Positions 53,682-63,965 of a stretch of 64,000 bases of DNA are shown here, piece after piece (position 1 is the first letter of the stretch; every line of letters starts with the position of its first letter). The stretch is from Pegoplata infirma. Taxonomy: Eukaryota; Arthropoda; Insecta; Diptera; Anthomyiidae. Below the pieces are notes generated by a model. That model saw only the letters and a list, made by a program, of their open reading frames with translations. It searched no databases and had not been told where the DNA came from. Made by a program: the position numbers and the translations under genes. Location of the stretch: contig OY992536.1 of the NCBI GenBank assembly GCA_963921195.1, positions 95,585,007 to 95,649,006 of the forward strand. Reading direction: 5' to 3'.

Positions 53682-55515
53682 TTAGTCCCTGTCGTTAAAC
53701 CATTTTGAGCTTCTTATAAAACTCCTTAGATGTTGAATTTTGACATCCGACAAATCAGAAAGATCGTACAGCTCCCTAGATCCCAGTGAAGCAAGTCTCT
53801 GACCAGAAAGTGCCGGGCAATGGCAAATAAAGTGTTCGATAGTTTCCAACTCCTCTTCATCCATGCAACTTCGGCAAAAGTCATTCGACGGCACATTTAA
53901 CCGCTCTGCGTGCTTCCCTATAAGACAGTGTCCGGTAATTATAGAAACCACCGTCGAAATCTCTCCTCTTGGAAGCGATATCAGCTCACTTGTGCGCCCC
54001 TGATTAAGAGAAGGCCAAATCAGTCGTGTTGTCTCACACGTCCATCCATTTGCCCATCTTTGATTAGTCTCCGTCGCAGAACAAAGCCGTAGGTTTTGCT
54101 TGCAAGTTTCTAGAGGCATACCAACACATTCCAATTCTGGTGGAACCTGTAAGGTAGTTCCTAGTCTTGCAAGCTTATCGGCTTTGCAATTCCCTGGAAT
54201 GTCTCTGTGCCCTGGGACCCATATGAGTCGTATGTTAAACTGCTTGGCCATCTCATTTAAAGACGTGCGGCAGTTAAGGGCAGATCTTGTTTTCAGAAAC
54301 ATTGAATCCAGGGACTTGACCGCGGCTTGACTGTCAGTATAGATGTTGACTGCGGTTGTAGACAAGGCATTGCAGCTCAACCAGTCAGCCACTTCTTTTA
54401 TTGCCAGCATCTCTGCCTGGTAAACACTGCAATGATCTGGCAATCTACGAGCCAGGCTCAACCCAAGCTCTTCCGAATAGACTCCAAAGCCCACTTGTTC
54501 GTGCAGCCTCGATCCATCTGTGTAAAAATTTATGGTAGCTCCACTACCCGGAGTATCCCCCATCCAAGACTCCCTGGATGGTATCATAGTGGTAAAGTGG
54601 CGCTCAAAGAGGCTCAAAGAGGGAGCACAGTCCACATTTTGTGGTATTGTTATCTTTTTCAAGATCGCGCTATGGCCACAATCACTGCTCCTCCATTGCA
54701 GCGTGCTATTAAGTCGAATTGCCGACGCAGCCGCATACTGCCTACCCAATATGTCCAAGGGTATCAGGTGAAGGAGGATTTCTAATGCAGCCGTAGGTGT
54801 AGTACGAAGAGCACCAGTGATGCACATTGACGCCATTCTCTGTACCTTCGTGATAAAGACAAAGTTTGCTTTTGTTTCTAAAGCAGGCCACCAGACAATG
54901 ATTCCATACAGCAAAATTGGACGCACCACTGCTGTATAGATCCAATGAACGACTTGAGGGCTAAAACCCCATCGTTTTCCAATGGCCCTTTTACAGGAAT
55001 ACAAAGCAATCGTTGCTTTTCTCACCCGTTCCTCAATATTACGCCTGAAATTCAGCTTCCTATCTAGAAATACTCCAAGATACTTGGCTCCATCTGAGAA
55101 GGTGATTTCAGTACCGTCCAGAGAAATAGGATCAAAAGCAGGAATCTTATTTTTCCTTGTAAACAAAACAAGCTCTGTTTTACTAGGATTAACTCCTAGA
55201 CCACAGTCTCTTGCCCATTTAGACAGATCTTTCAGAGAACCCTGAAGAATATCCCGCAATGTTGGCAGATGCTTCCCCTTTACCGCTATCGCGACATCGT
55301 CAGCATATGCGACAACATGACAACCACGTGCTTCTAGAGATAGTAGCATTGAATTCAGTGCCAGGTTCCAAAGAAGCGGCGAAAGAACACCTCCTTGTGG
55401 TGTGCCCCTATTGACAAATCGAGATATGACGGACGCTCCCAATTCAGACGTTATACGTCTATTGGCAAGTAGGTTTTCCACCATTAAAACGATTTCACGC
55501 TTTACTCCCAGACCA
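53682..55515 (-). pseudogene. LINE ORF2, C-terminal part (RT palm to RNase H and tail)
   Basis: The LINE frame starts at GLGVKREIVLMVENLL next to the insertion. It includes RGTPQGGVLSPLLWNLALN (RT motif), AYADDVAIAV (the catalytic YADD) and LGVFLDRKLNFR (thumb). The RNase H domain follows: FYTDGSR, YQAEMLAIKE, YTDSQAAVKS and WVPGHRDIPGNCKADKLA supply the D-E-D and histidine positions. The tail CRSCMDEEELETIEHFICHC is a CCHC-like cluster near the end. With the N-terminal part it adds up to 1197 codons in one frame. The first 30 codons of the local open frame belong to the inserted MITE. Confidence 0.92.
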
Positions 55516-55811
55516 CACACAAAAAAAAAAATTTCAATTTCAATAAAAAAATTCACGAATTCAATAAATAAATTAACTAAAAAAGCCGTGGTGAAGATTT
55601 TCACGAATTCAATAAACGCATTTGTAAGTCGTTTGCTGAAAATAATTTCAATGAAGGGATTTCAAGATTCAATAAAAAAGTTTATTGATTTATATTTTTT
55701 TTTTTTTTATATTTTTAGAACTAAAGAAAAAAAAATATTTTTTGTTTTATTTATTTTTATTTTATTATTTAATTCTTTTATTTATTATACTCTTCTTAAT
55801 TGTCATTGTTT

Positions 55812-55880
55812 CCAACAAGCTTTGAACAGCATACCTCCTGCTTACAATGCTTGCCGTTTATCCAACTGAGCTACAACATG
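55812..55880 (-). other. tRNA-like segment in the MITE, left half
   Basis: The minus strand reads TAGCTCAGTTGGATAAACGG (a good A box), GCAAGCATTGTAAGCAGGAG and then TGTTCAAAGC (a weak B box). No full cloverleaf: the acceptor stem is missing. It is probably derived from a tRNA gene rather than functional. Confidence 0.5.
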
Positions 55881-56840
55881 TCAACAAGTTACTACGCATA
55901 AAATCATTTTGTTTTTAAATAAAAGTAAACAAGAATTCTGGAACACTCACTTAATTTTGTCAGTAATGGTAACAGTAGAAATTATCAGTTGAAATCAATG
56001 TTGGCAATCGATACCTTTTCAATACCGTTATCCGTTTCAAAACCCTTTAAATTGAATACCGGTACCAATACCAATACCGAAACTCAGTTTTGGTATCGGA
56101 TACCGGTACCCAAAAACCTTTTCCTTCGGTATCGGTACGTACCGATATTGAAACGGTTTTTCTTAAAAACCATGTTTTTTTACAAAAAAAAATTACTAGA
56201 AAGTTTGTAAATTTTTTGGTTTTTGAAAATTAAAAATCGTACTCCAAATGCCTCACCGAATTCTCATAAAAATAAAAAAAAAAATCGTTTGGCACCCACA
56301 TCATGAAATAAGTAAAAATTTCAGAAAAGCCATACTTCAACCGCGATGCGAGAACAAAAGAAAATTATAGATTTTCACGAAATTTTTATGGATTCATTTT
56401 AACTCCCAATAGAAACTTTCTGGCCCCCTTTCGTATAGTATAGTTTTTTGGAGATTTTTATTTAATCCTTAATGTGGGTGTCCAAGGATTTTTTTGATAT
56501 TTACAGGACTTCGTGGAAGGCATTTGGAATACTAGCAGAAGGTTTTCCACCATAGTATAATTTTTTGAAGTGGCTTAACTCGTAGAAACCGTCCATAAAA
56601 AAGTCCCATAATTCGCGAAAAAAAATTGTTTGCAATATTTTTGAATGTGATCTTGTCCTAATAGGAAAGACTTATTTTTCCAAATAGATAACACCAACAA
56701 AAAAACTTGGTTGCCTAGAAATAAGATGAAATATGTTATTTGGAAATAAATTTTATGGAGTCATTTTAACACCCAATAGAAACTTATTGGACCCCTTTCA
56801 GCTCAAACAAAAAAGAAAGATAAAAATCGATGCAGCCTTA

Positions 56841-57003
56841 GTGTACAATTACAATTCTGGCGTTGGCTTTGAATTTTGCTTTTTCCCATACGTTTGGTAT
56901 GTAGAGCAAAAAACGCCAGCGTTGGCTTTGAATTTTGCTCTACACACAAAATGTATTGAAACAAGCAAAATTCAAAGCCAACGCCAGAATTGTAATTGCA
57001 CAC
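56841..57003. mobile_element. 163-bp palindromic MITE, TTA duplication
   Basis: GTGTACAATTACAATTCTGG at the left pairs with CCAGAATTGTAATTGCACAC at the right. TTA on both sides (56838-56840 and 57004-57006) suggests PIF/Harbinger. GCGTTGGCTTTGAATTTTGC occurs three times, twice direct and once inverted. The open frames spanning it are artefacts. Confidence 0.7.
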
Positions 57004-57016
57004 TTATTTTTATGTA

Positions 57017-57217
57017 CACCAAAAAAAAAACGTGGGTATACAATACTAAAAATTTAACTAAATTTTAGTCCAAAAGGACCTAGTGCAGGAATTGGTATTC
57101 AAAACCAGTAAAAATTACTAATTTTAGTACTTTGAAGATTCTAAATTTAGTAACTTATTAGTAGATTTTGGTTCAAAATGACTTACTAAACCTTTTACTG
57201 TAGAATTATTTTGAGTG
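57017..57217. mobile_element. TA MITE (family E), reverse copy
   Basis: Flanked by TA (57015-57016 and 57218-57219). It starts CACCAAAAAAAAAACGTGGG and ends AATTATTTTGAGTG. Reverse complement of 28197-28426. Confidence 0.82.
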
Positions 57218-58204
57218 TACTAAAGACATAGGAAAATTTCCAGCACAAGCGGTCGAGTGTTTCAAAAGTTATGAGCAAAAGACTGAATTTCGGAAAGGGT
57301 TTTTCGTGAATTTTCGAGATAAAAAACAGCAATCCTGAGGATGGTGCAGCTTGGCATATATATTTGCCGATCCCCTGTCCTGGTTCGTATTAAATTTCAG
57401 CCAAATCGGTCCACTGGTAATACCAAAAGGTATTAAGAAAACCGTGAATTTCAGATTGGTTTCACCTTAATTTCACTTGTTGAAAAAACCGTTAAACCCA
57501 GATTTAAAAAAAATTGATGAGTCAAGAAAATATTTTACAAAGTATTCTTGTCACTCACGAAAATTTTTTTACTAAAACAAAAAAAACTTATAGTCGAAAA
57601 AAATTTACACTCAAAAAAAATGTCAATTTTTTTTTTTGTTTCAAAAATGACTAAAAAAAGTTTTTTACTCAAAATAAAATATTTCTAATCAAAATTGTTA
57701 ATTTGATTAACGTTAGAAAACTAGCTATCACTTTAGAAGGGCATTGTGGAGGGTATTGATGGATTCGTCCAAGTCGAATTTATAAAGAAAATTGTTTTTA
57801 AAAAATTTTTTAAAGTTTTTATACGTTTTTTTTTAATTTTTAGCATTTTTTCGATAATACCGGTACGTACCGGTATTGACGTTTCGGTATCGGTAATACC
57901 GTAACCGATTCAACTCAAATACCGTAACCGATACCGATACCGAAATAAATAAAAAAACGATACCAATACCGATATCGATACCGTTATTCGTTTCGATTGC
58001 CAACCTTGGTTGAAATTAAAACAAAAAAAAAATACTGACAAATTTAGTTGAGTGCATCACTTTCATTCTCTAACTTATAACAGTAAAAATATTTAACACA
58101 CAACTATACACACACACACGCATTCACAAACAAATTGTGCTTTTATTTCTTTTTTGTTCTTGCTTGTAAGCAGATGACAGAATTTAGCCGTCAAAACTAT
58201 AACA

Positions 58205-58290
58205 CTGTTTTGGCGTTATGCGTTAAGCGGTGGATAAACTTATTACTTTTTTTTGGGGGTCGTTGGTTCGAATCCCCATCAGACCCAACT
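58205..58290 (+). other. tRNA-like segment in the MITE, right half
   Basis: The plus strand reads GCGTTATGCGTTAAGCGGTG (A-box-like), a T-rich middle, then GGTCGTTGGTTCGAATCCCC (a strong B box) and CATCAGACCC. The B box is canonical, but the anticodon arm is not recognisable, so I do not call a tRNA gene. Confidence 0.5.
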
Positions 58291-58524
58291 TTTTTTTTTT
58301 TTAATATTTTTTGTTTTTTTTTATGTTATTTCTTTATTTGAAATTACTATGTGTGAAAAAAAGAAACACAACAAAACTTGCCGACGGAATGAGTTGAACA
58401 TAGTTTTTTTTTTTTAATTTCAATAAATTTTTTTATTGATACAATAAAAAATTTTATTAAAAATATTTTTATTTTTAATAAACGTGTTTATTAAAATTTT
58501 CTTAAATATTTTTTTTTCTGTGCA

Positions 58525-60284
58525 GACAATGCCAATATTATCGATTCTGGGATGACATTATTAAAAGCCCCCTCAATATCAAGAAAGGCCACCATAGTGT
58601 ACTCCTTTACCGAAAGCGATCTCTCGATGGTACCAACGAGCTCATGAAGAGCTGTTTCCGTTGATCGTCCCTTGCTGTATGCATGTTGCTTTGTCGAAAG
58701 CAACCTCGGGTCAATCACTCTACGCAAATATGAGTCTATCATTCGTTCCATTGTCTTTAACAAAAAAGAAGACAGACTAATTGGTCTGAAATCCTTCGGA
58801 GCTGTGTGGGAACTTTTCCCAGCCTTCGGGATAAATACGACTCTGGTATCCCTCCATTTTAAAGGAATATAAGACCAGTTGATGCATGCTGTGTATAGAT
58901 TATACAGCAACGGGGCTATATAGTCCAATACTTGCTGCAACTCAGCCGGGATTATACCATCAGGTCCCGGGGATTTATAGGGCCTGAAGCTTTTTATCGC
59001 CCAAATTAATGTTGGCATATTTATTATTTCCGAAGCAATTTCAGATGCTTGGGCGTCAGAACGTTCCAAAGCTTGAAACGGCGTCATGGAATTGCCCGGA
59101 AAATGCATGTTTAAAAGGAGATCCAGCGACTCTCCACTGGAGGAAGACCACACCCCATTAGGATCTTTCAGGTATCCTAGGGTGCAAGGAGAAGAAGCCA
59201 GAACCTTGCGCAGCCTGGATGCCTCAGAGACGTCTTCTATGTTTCCACAGAAGTTTTTCCAAGAATCACATTTTGCATTTCTGATCATCTTCTTATAACT
59301 CTTAAGTTGCAGCCTGTATGCAGACCAGTCCTCGTCAGCTCTTGAAAATTTAGCCTTATTAAAGAGCTTTCTGCAGGAATCTCTGCTCGTCTGCAACTCA
59401 TTTGACCACCAAGGTGGCTTTTTTTTCCCTCTGGGCTTTGCAGAAGGGCAAGACGCATCCAGGCACCTATTACAAACATTTGTTATATGGTCAACCAGAC
59501 AGTCAATTTCCGCTAAACTATGCGGTTCAGATAGGGGTACTTCATCCAAAAGCAAAGAAAAAGTCTCCCTATATTTCACCCAGTTTGTTCTTCTCAGATT
59601 TCTAGAGACTGTCTCAACCGGGGCACGCTCCCTGAGTAAAAACTCAATGTAGCGATGATCTGAGAAAGAATGCTCTTCCAAAACTCTCCAGTCATCAATT
59701 CTATCAGACAATGTATCTGATACAAGTGTTACGTCAAGAACCTCTTGCCGCGTACTTGTAACGAAAGTTGGTTCACTACCCTTGTTACAAATAAACAGGT
59801 TAGTGCTTAACAAAAACTCCAAAAGTGATTCGCCTCTATCATTTGTGTCTGTACTTCCCCATATCGAATGATGTGCATTAGCATCACAGCACACAAGTAA
59901 CTGGTGTCCCCTAGATTCAGACTCCCGAATCAGACCGCCAACCTTCTCCGGGGGTATTGGCCCCGGATTAGGAAAATACGCAGAGGCGAGCCAAATAGAT
60001 TTCCCATGAAGCTCTAAGCTAGCCGCTGTAACATCCATATCACTAAAAGTTGATAAAAAGAATATATTTAAGCCATTTTTCGCCAAGATGCAGGCTCTTG
60101 GTGAACCCTCACCTTTGGCAACCATCAACTTAAATCCTGGGGTCTTCAATCCGCAAACCCTGCCACCCCGCACCCAGGGCTCTTGGATAAAAACCAAGTC
60201 AACTGCTCCTTTCGTCAGGCGCAGCAATAGTGCAGCTGAGGCTGCCTTACAGTGATGGAGGTTTATTTGTAGGAACCGCAACAT
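58525..60284 (-). pseudogene. LINE ORF2, N-terminal part (endonuclease and RT fingers)
   Basis: I place the start at MLRFLQINLHHCKAA (ATG at 60284), because the endonuclease fold normally begins with this strand. An upstream in-frame ATG at 60422 would add 46 unconvincing residues inside ORF1. The apurinic-type endonuclease shows N8, IQEPW (E35), DANAHHSIWGS and a C-terminal SFSDHRYIEF. The reverse transcriptase follows with RVVFIPKAGKS, DFRPISLSSFLLKTMERM, KGRSTETAL and AFLDIEGAFNNV (first catalytic aspartate). The frame is cut at about residue 587 by the MITE. ORF2 overlaps the end of ORF1 by 38 bp, so reinitiation is plausible. Confidence 0.92.
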
Positions 60285-61650
60285 CTTGCTTTTTTTCCAC
60301 CATCCTTTCCACCACCGTGTTATTGGCTTCATCCTCCGTGTTATCATAGAGGTCGCATTCGTCCCCAGATTCGGTTTCGAATAAGCCAGATATGTGTCCC
60401 ATCTGTTCTGAATCGGAGGCAACAGAACTCTCCGAATTCCTCACTGCATGGGCCTCGTCCTGAATGTCACCCATCATGGCATCAGCTTTATCCTCCGTGC
60501 CATCACAGAGGTCGCATTCGTTACCAGATTCGGTTTCGAAAATGCCAGATGCATCTCCCATCAGCCTAGAATCGGTCAGCTGAATATCAACCTTTTCCAG
60601 ATTCTCCTCCCCAGCCGACTCTGCCACTGGCTTGTCTGCGTCCAAAATAGGCTTCTGGTCGCCCTTGTAGACATTGACTCTTATATGAAAAAAGCCAAAT
60701 CTAATAATGCCATCAGTCCTGGCTAAAAGCGGAAGCGATTCCTCATTAACCAAGACCACTGCTTGACGACGAGCGCCCTCCATCTCACCCAATCTGGCAA
60801 TTTGCCAATTCTGAGTTGGAAGGTCAGGATTGCAGACTTTTATCATCTTTAGAATCACCGCAGTGTCACTTGTAGCCATTGGGATCCATGCATGAGCTCT
60901 GGGTTGCGAGGGGATATCATGTTTTTCCACAACGTCCAGTCTGGCTCCAGGCCATAACTCTCCCACTTGGCTAATGGCAACCTTAAACACGGCTGCGGAT
61001 CTTTCGTTCCCAAAAGCAACGAGTTTTACTCGCCCCTGATACCAACCTGCGTTGACAGTAGTAGGGAGAAAATCAGGCATACTCTCAAGGAGCCTATAGT
61101 AGATTTCATTTAGTTTAGTTTCAACTAAACTCCACTTGTCCCTTGGAATACTACAATCCCCATTTTGCCTGTTTATCACAGCCCTAACGAAGTTACCTTT
61201 AACCACTTCACTAAAAGACTGAGTCCAGACGTTGCCGGTCACCTTAGATCTCTTAGGTAAAGGTTTCTCGTCGGGCGAGCGCAACCTTTTACCAGACTTC
61301 GATGACGAGGCCGAAACAGCGCTCTGTTTGTCAGATGCGCGTATTGCCGAAAGTTTGTCCTGTTCTTCAATGACTCCTTTCGCCCATGATAGCGACGCCC
61401 TCTCACGTTCGGAGAGCTTCGTTCCATCGAGTTGGCTTAGTCTGTTAATTATTTTCAAACAAAGCCTTCTCTGGTTGTGCCTGACCTTTGATGGCTTAAG
61501 TTTCTTTTTCTTTTTACCACCAATATTAGGCTGAGCACCCCTACCAGAATCAAGGCCGGACTTCAAGGTCGCAACCCTAAGACCAGTGCTAGGACCAGCA
61601 CCAGTCGGTGAGGCAGAGCCTCGAATTAAATCGGTATCATTTGTGTCCAT
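60247..61650 (-). CDS. LINE ORF1 protein, 467 residues, intact
   Basis: ORF1 proteins of LINEs bind RNA and assemble the retrotransposition particle. Here a basic N-terminal part (GGKKKKKLKPSKVRHNQRR, residues about 45-65; KRLRSPDEKPLPKRSKV about 120-135) precedes a globular region (residues about 150-335) with NAGWYQGRVKLVAFGNERSA, GELWPGARLDVVEKHDIP and RAHAWIPMA. This resembles the DUF4780-type domain that I associate with LOA-like ORF1 proteins; that assignment is from memory of the family. The acidic C-terminus has a duplicated segment (FETESGNECDLCDGTED and FETESGDECDLYDNTED). No CCHC knuckles are visible. The ATG at 61650 is the first in the frame. Confidence 0.88.
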   Translation of the reverse strand: MDTNDTDLIRGSASPTGAGPSTGLRVATLKSGLDSGRGAQPNIGGKKKKKLKPSKVRHNQRRLCLKIINRLSQLDGTKLSERERASLSWAKGVIEEQDKLSAIRASDKQSAVSASSSKSGKRLRSPDEKPLPKRSKVTGNVWTQSFSEVVKGNFVRAVINRQNGDCSIPRDKWSLVETKLNEIYYRLLESMPDFLPTTVNAGWYQGRVKLVAFGNERSAAVFKVAISQVGELWPGARLDVVEKHDIPSQPRAHAWIPMATSDTAVILKMIKVCNPDLPTQNWQIARLGEMEGARRQAVVLVNEESLPLLARTDGIIRFGFFHIRVNVYKGDQKPILDADKPVAESAGEENLEKVDIQLTDSRLMGDASGIFETESGNECDLCDGTEDKADAMMGDIQDEAHAVRNSESSVASDSEQMGHISGLFETESGDECDLYDNTEDEANNTVVERMVEKKQDVAVPTNKPPSL

Positions 61651-61754
61651 ATTTTCATTTTCCTTGATGTGGTAATGAAAATATCACAAAAATACCTATT
61701 ACGAACAAAACCTATTACGAACAATTTTAGTAATTCAATTGCTGTATGTATGCG

Positions 61755-62275
61755 CGAAAACATTTTTTTGTATAGAAAAGGTCTCAGATTCTAAGACATT
61801 TTTTGTATAAAAAAAGTCTCATATTCTGAGACATTTTTCGTATAGAAAAATCTTAGATTCTGAGATATTTTCGTTTAAAAATAAGTCTCAGATTCTATAG
61901 AATCTGAGACTTATTTTTAAGACCTCAGATTCTAAAAAAATGTTCGTACAGAAAAATCTCAGATTCTGAGACATGTTTCGTATAGAAAAAGTATAAGATT
62001 CTGAGACATTTTTGTATAAAAAAGACTAAGATTCTGGAGATTTTTCATATAGAAAAAATCTCCGATTCTAAGACTTTTATGTAAAAGTGTCAGATTCTAA
62101 GACATTTTTCGTATTGAAGAAGTCTCATATTCTGAGAGGTTTTTCGTAAAAAAAAGTCTCAATACTGAGACATTTTTCGTATAAAAGTTGTTCGTAAAGA
62201 AATAGTCGCAGATTATGAGATATTAGATTCTGAGACAATTTTCGTATAGAAAAAGTCTTAGATTACGCTGTAAAT
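61755..62275. repeat. degenerate 'CTCAGATTCTGAGA' minisatellite
   Basis: About 15 units like AAAAGTCTCAGATTCTGAGAC, ATTTTTCGTATAGA (period 35-40 bp). The core CTCAGATTCTGAG is nearly palindromic. It lies immediately beside the 5' target duplication of the LINE, so the LINE inserted at its edge. Confidence 0.75.
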
Positions 62276-62406
62276 AAAATTTGAGCTTTTGAAATGACAC
62301 ACAAAAACGCCGAGACACCCGATCTTATTTTTGGGTCATAGAATGCAGTGTATACTAGGGTGGCTCGTTTTTCAGCTTTTCTCTCTGATAAAATTATAAT
62401 ACCCGC

Positions 62407-62863
62407 CAAGTTAGCATTCCCGAAAATTTAAAAATGCTCATATCTCGGTAAATATTGCCGACACAACAAAAAGTCCAAAAACATTTTTGTAGCTCTCAAC
62501 ATGCAGAACAAGACCGCAAAATAGTCAAAAGCTCTCCGAGTAATATTTTTGAAGTTATCGAGTTTTGAATTCTCAAAACCCCAGTGGTCCCCTTAAATCA
62601 CGTATCTCAAAAACTAAGCAAGGTAGAGCAAAACGGACACAAATGTTGGATCAAAAACTATGACGATTTTTAAGGAACCCAACTAGGTCTAGGCCCATCG
62701 GGGTCTGGACCTATCGGGTCCGAAATAAAAAAAAATTCAGTTAACTAATTTTTGGCAAAACATTTTTGCTAACTTTACCAAAAAAATTGTGGGTTCAAAA
62801 TCAGCAAATTTTCTTGTAGGTTTACAAGCTTTTTTTGCTAACATTTCAGTTTTTTTTTGAGTG
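62407..62863. mobile_element. CACTCA-ended MITE (family C), left-truncated copy
   Basis: It begins at AAGTTAGCATTCCCGAAAAT without the left end. It then follows 7721-8433 (CTCATATCTCGGTAAATATT, ACTAAGCAAGGTAGAGC, CATCGGGGTCTGGACC) to TTTTTTTTGAGTG. The next bases, TAGACTCTGAGG, are LINE 3' sequence. Confidence 0.78.
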
Positions 62864-63642
62864 TAGACTCTGAGGTCCATTGTTATACCACGGGACCGTA
62901 GGTTTCCCTACTAGTCCCTGTCGTTAAACCAGTTTGAGCTTCTTATGAAACTCCTTAGATAATGAATTTTGACCACCGACAAATCAGAAAGATCTCACAG
63001 CTCCCTAGATCCCAGTGAAGCAAGTCTCTAACCAGAAAGTGCCGGGCAATGGCAAATAAAGTGTTCGATAGCTTCCAACTCCTCTTCATCCATGCAACTT
63101 CGGCAAAAGTCATTCGACTGCACATTTAACCGCTCTGCGTGCTTCCCTATAAGACAGTGTCCGGTAATTATAGAAACTACCGTCGAAATCTCTCCTCTTG
63201 GAAGCGACATCAGCTTACTTGTGCGCCCCTGATAAAGAGAAGGCCAAATCAGTTGTTTTGTCTCACACGTCCATTTATTTGCCCATCTTTGATTAGGAAC
63301 AAAGCCGTAGGTTTTGCTTGCAAGTTTCTAGAGGCATACCAACACATTCCAATTCTGTTGGAACCTGTAAGTTCCTAAGTTCCTAGTCTTGGAAGCTCAT
63401 CGGCTTTGCAATTCCCAGGAATGTCTCTGTGCCCTGGGACCCATATGAGTCGTATGTTAAACTGCTTGGCCATCTCATTTAAAGATGTGCGGCAGTTAAG
63501 GGCAGATCTTGTTTTCAGAAACATTGAATCCAGGGACTTTACCGCGGCTTGACTTTCAGTATAGATGTTGACTGCGGTTGTAGACAAGACATTGCAGCTC
63601 AAGCAGTCAGCCACTTCCTTTATTGCCAGCATCTCTGCCTGA
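62864..63642 (-). pseudogene. LINE fragment, RNase H and 3' region
   Basis: Very similar to 53630-54415: TCAGAAAGATC.CACAGCTCCCT, CGACGGTAGTTTCTATAATT (complement), and the frame YTESQAAVKSL, WVPGHRDIPGNCKADELPR and CRSCMDEEELEAIEHF. The RNase H aspartate of YTDSQ is E here, and several deletions break the frame. Cut off at 63642 by minisatellite-like sequence. Confidence 0.88.
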
Positions 63643-63785
63643 GTCTGATAGAATTCGGGAATTTTTCTACAAAAATCCGAAAAAAAAAAAGTTTGAGAAT
63701 GTGTAAAATTTTAGAGTTTTTTTGTACCTTTTCCTATGGAAAAAGTCTCAGATTCTGTGACCGGTTCTAAGACATTATGAAAAAA
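63643..63785. repeat. short degenerate minisatellite block
   Basis: Words AATTTTTCTACAAAAATC, GGAAAAAGTCTCAGATTCTG and GACCGGTTCTAAGACATT match the dispersed minisatellite type. Confidence 0.45.
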
Positions 63786-63794
63786 TTTTCCAAA

Positions 63795-63965
63795 ATAGTT
63801 TAACATACGCTTATGATGTGTCATTCGGACTGGTCATGAACTGTGTTGAATCCCTTAACAGACTAGGACGGGATAACGACCTGACCCTGGTATGGGTTCC
63901 GGGTCACGAGATTAATACGGGGAACGAACGTGCCGATTGTCTGGCAAACTGTGGTGCCCGTAGAC
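63795..63965 (+). pseudogene. RNase H fragment of another LINE family
   Basis: The plus strand is open for about 57 codons: LVMNCVESLNRLGRDNDLTL, VWVPGHEINTGNERADCLAN, CGAR. WVPGH..I.GNE.AD.LA is the C-terminal RNase H signature of I/LOA/R1-type LINEs. The sequence is clearly different from the main LINE. Cut at 63966 by a hAT-like end. Confidence 0.75.

Larger units (their letters stand above)
55996..58008. mobile_element. hAT element with 8-bp duplication GTTGAAAT (GGTATCGATACC family)
   Basis: The ends CAATGTTGGCAATCGATACC and, in complement, CAAGGTTGGCAATCGAAACG are flanked by GTTGAAAT (55988-55995 and 58009-58016). It is the same family as 43970-47500, in opposite orientation. The subterminal GGTACGTACC and CGATACCG palindromes are shared. 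Two small elements are nested (56841-57003 and 57017-57217). No transposase frame. Confidence 0.92.
55516..58522. mobile_element. MITE inserted in LINE ORF2, itself carrying a hAT
   Basis: The left end CACACAAAAAAAAAA and right end AATATTTTTTTTTCTGTG are flanked by CA (55514-55515 and 58523-58524). The uninterrupted LINE site at 16471-16485 confirms the boundary. Near both ends are AATTTCAATAAA/TTTATTG words in inverse. Removing the hAT (55996-58008) and its extra duplication leaves about 985 bp. Each half contains a tRNA-like stretch (55812-55880 minus, 58205-58290 plus). The end sequence recalls the CACAG MITEs. Confidence 0.8.
53577..61739 (-). mobile_element. full-length LOA-like LINE with 12-bp target duplication
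   Basis: TGCTGTATGTAT flanks the element (53565-53576 and 61740-61751). On the minus strand the order is a short 5' UTR, ORF1, ORF2 (endonuclease, reverse transcriptase, RNase H, cysteine-rich tail), a 3' UTR and a tail of CCTAA repeats (53578-53597). Excluding the 3007-bp insert and its CA duplication, the LINE is about 5.15 kb. The RNase H domain and the ORF1 type point to the LOA clade in the I-superclade; R1 or I are alternatives. Both ORFs are open apart from the insertion, so it was potentially active when hit. Fragments of the same family lie at 12370, 15440, 16618, 23622, 23906, 48980, 52167 and 62868. Confidence 0.92.

Noticed and set aside
55812..55880. Functional tRNA gene (also considered at 58205, 37925 and 9125)
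   Set aside because: A- and B-box-like words are present but the acceptor and anticodon stems do not form, and the segments lie inside mobile elements.
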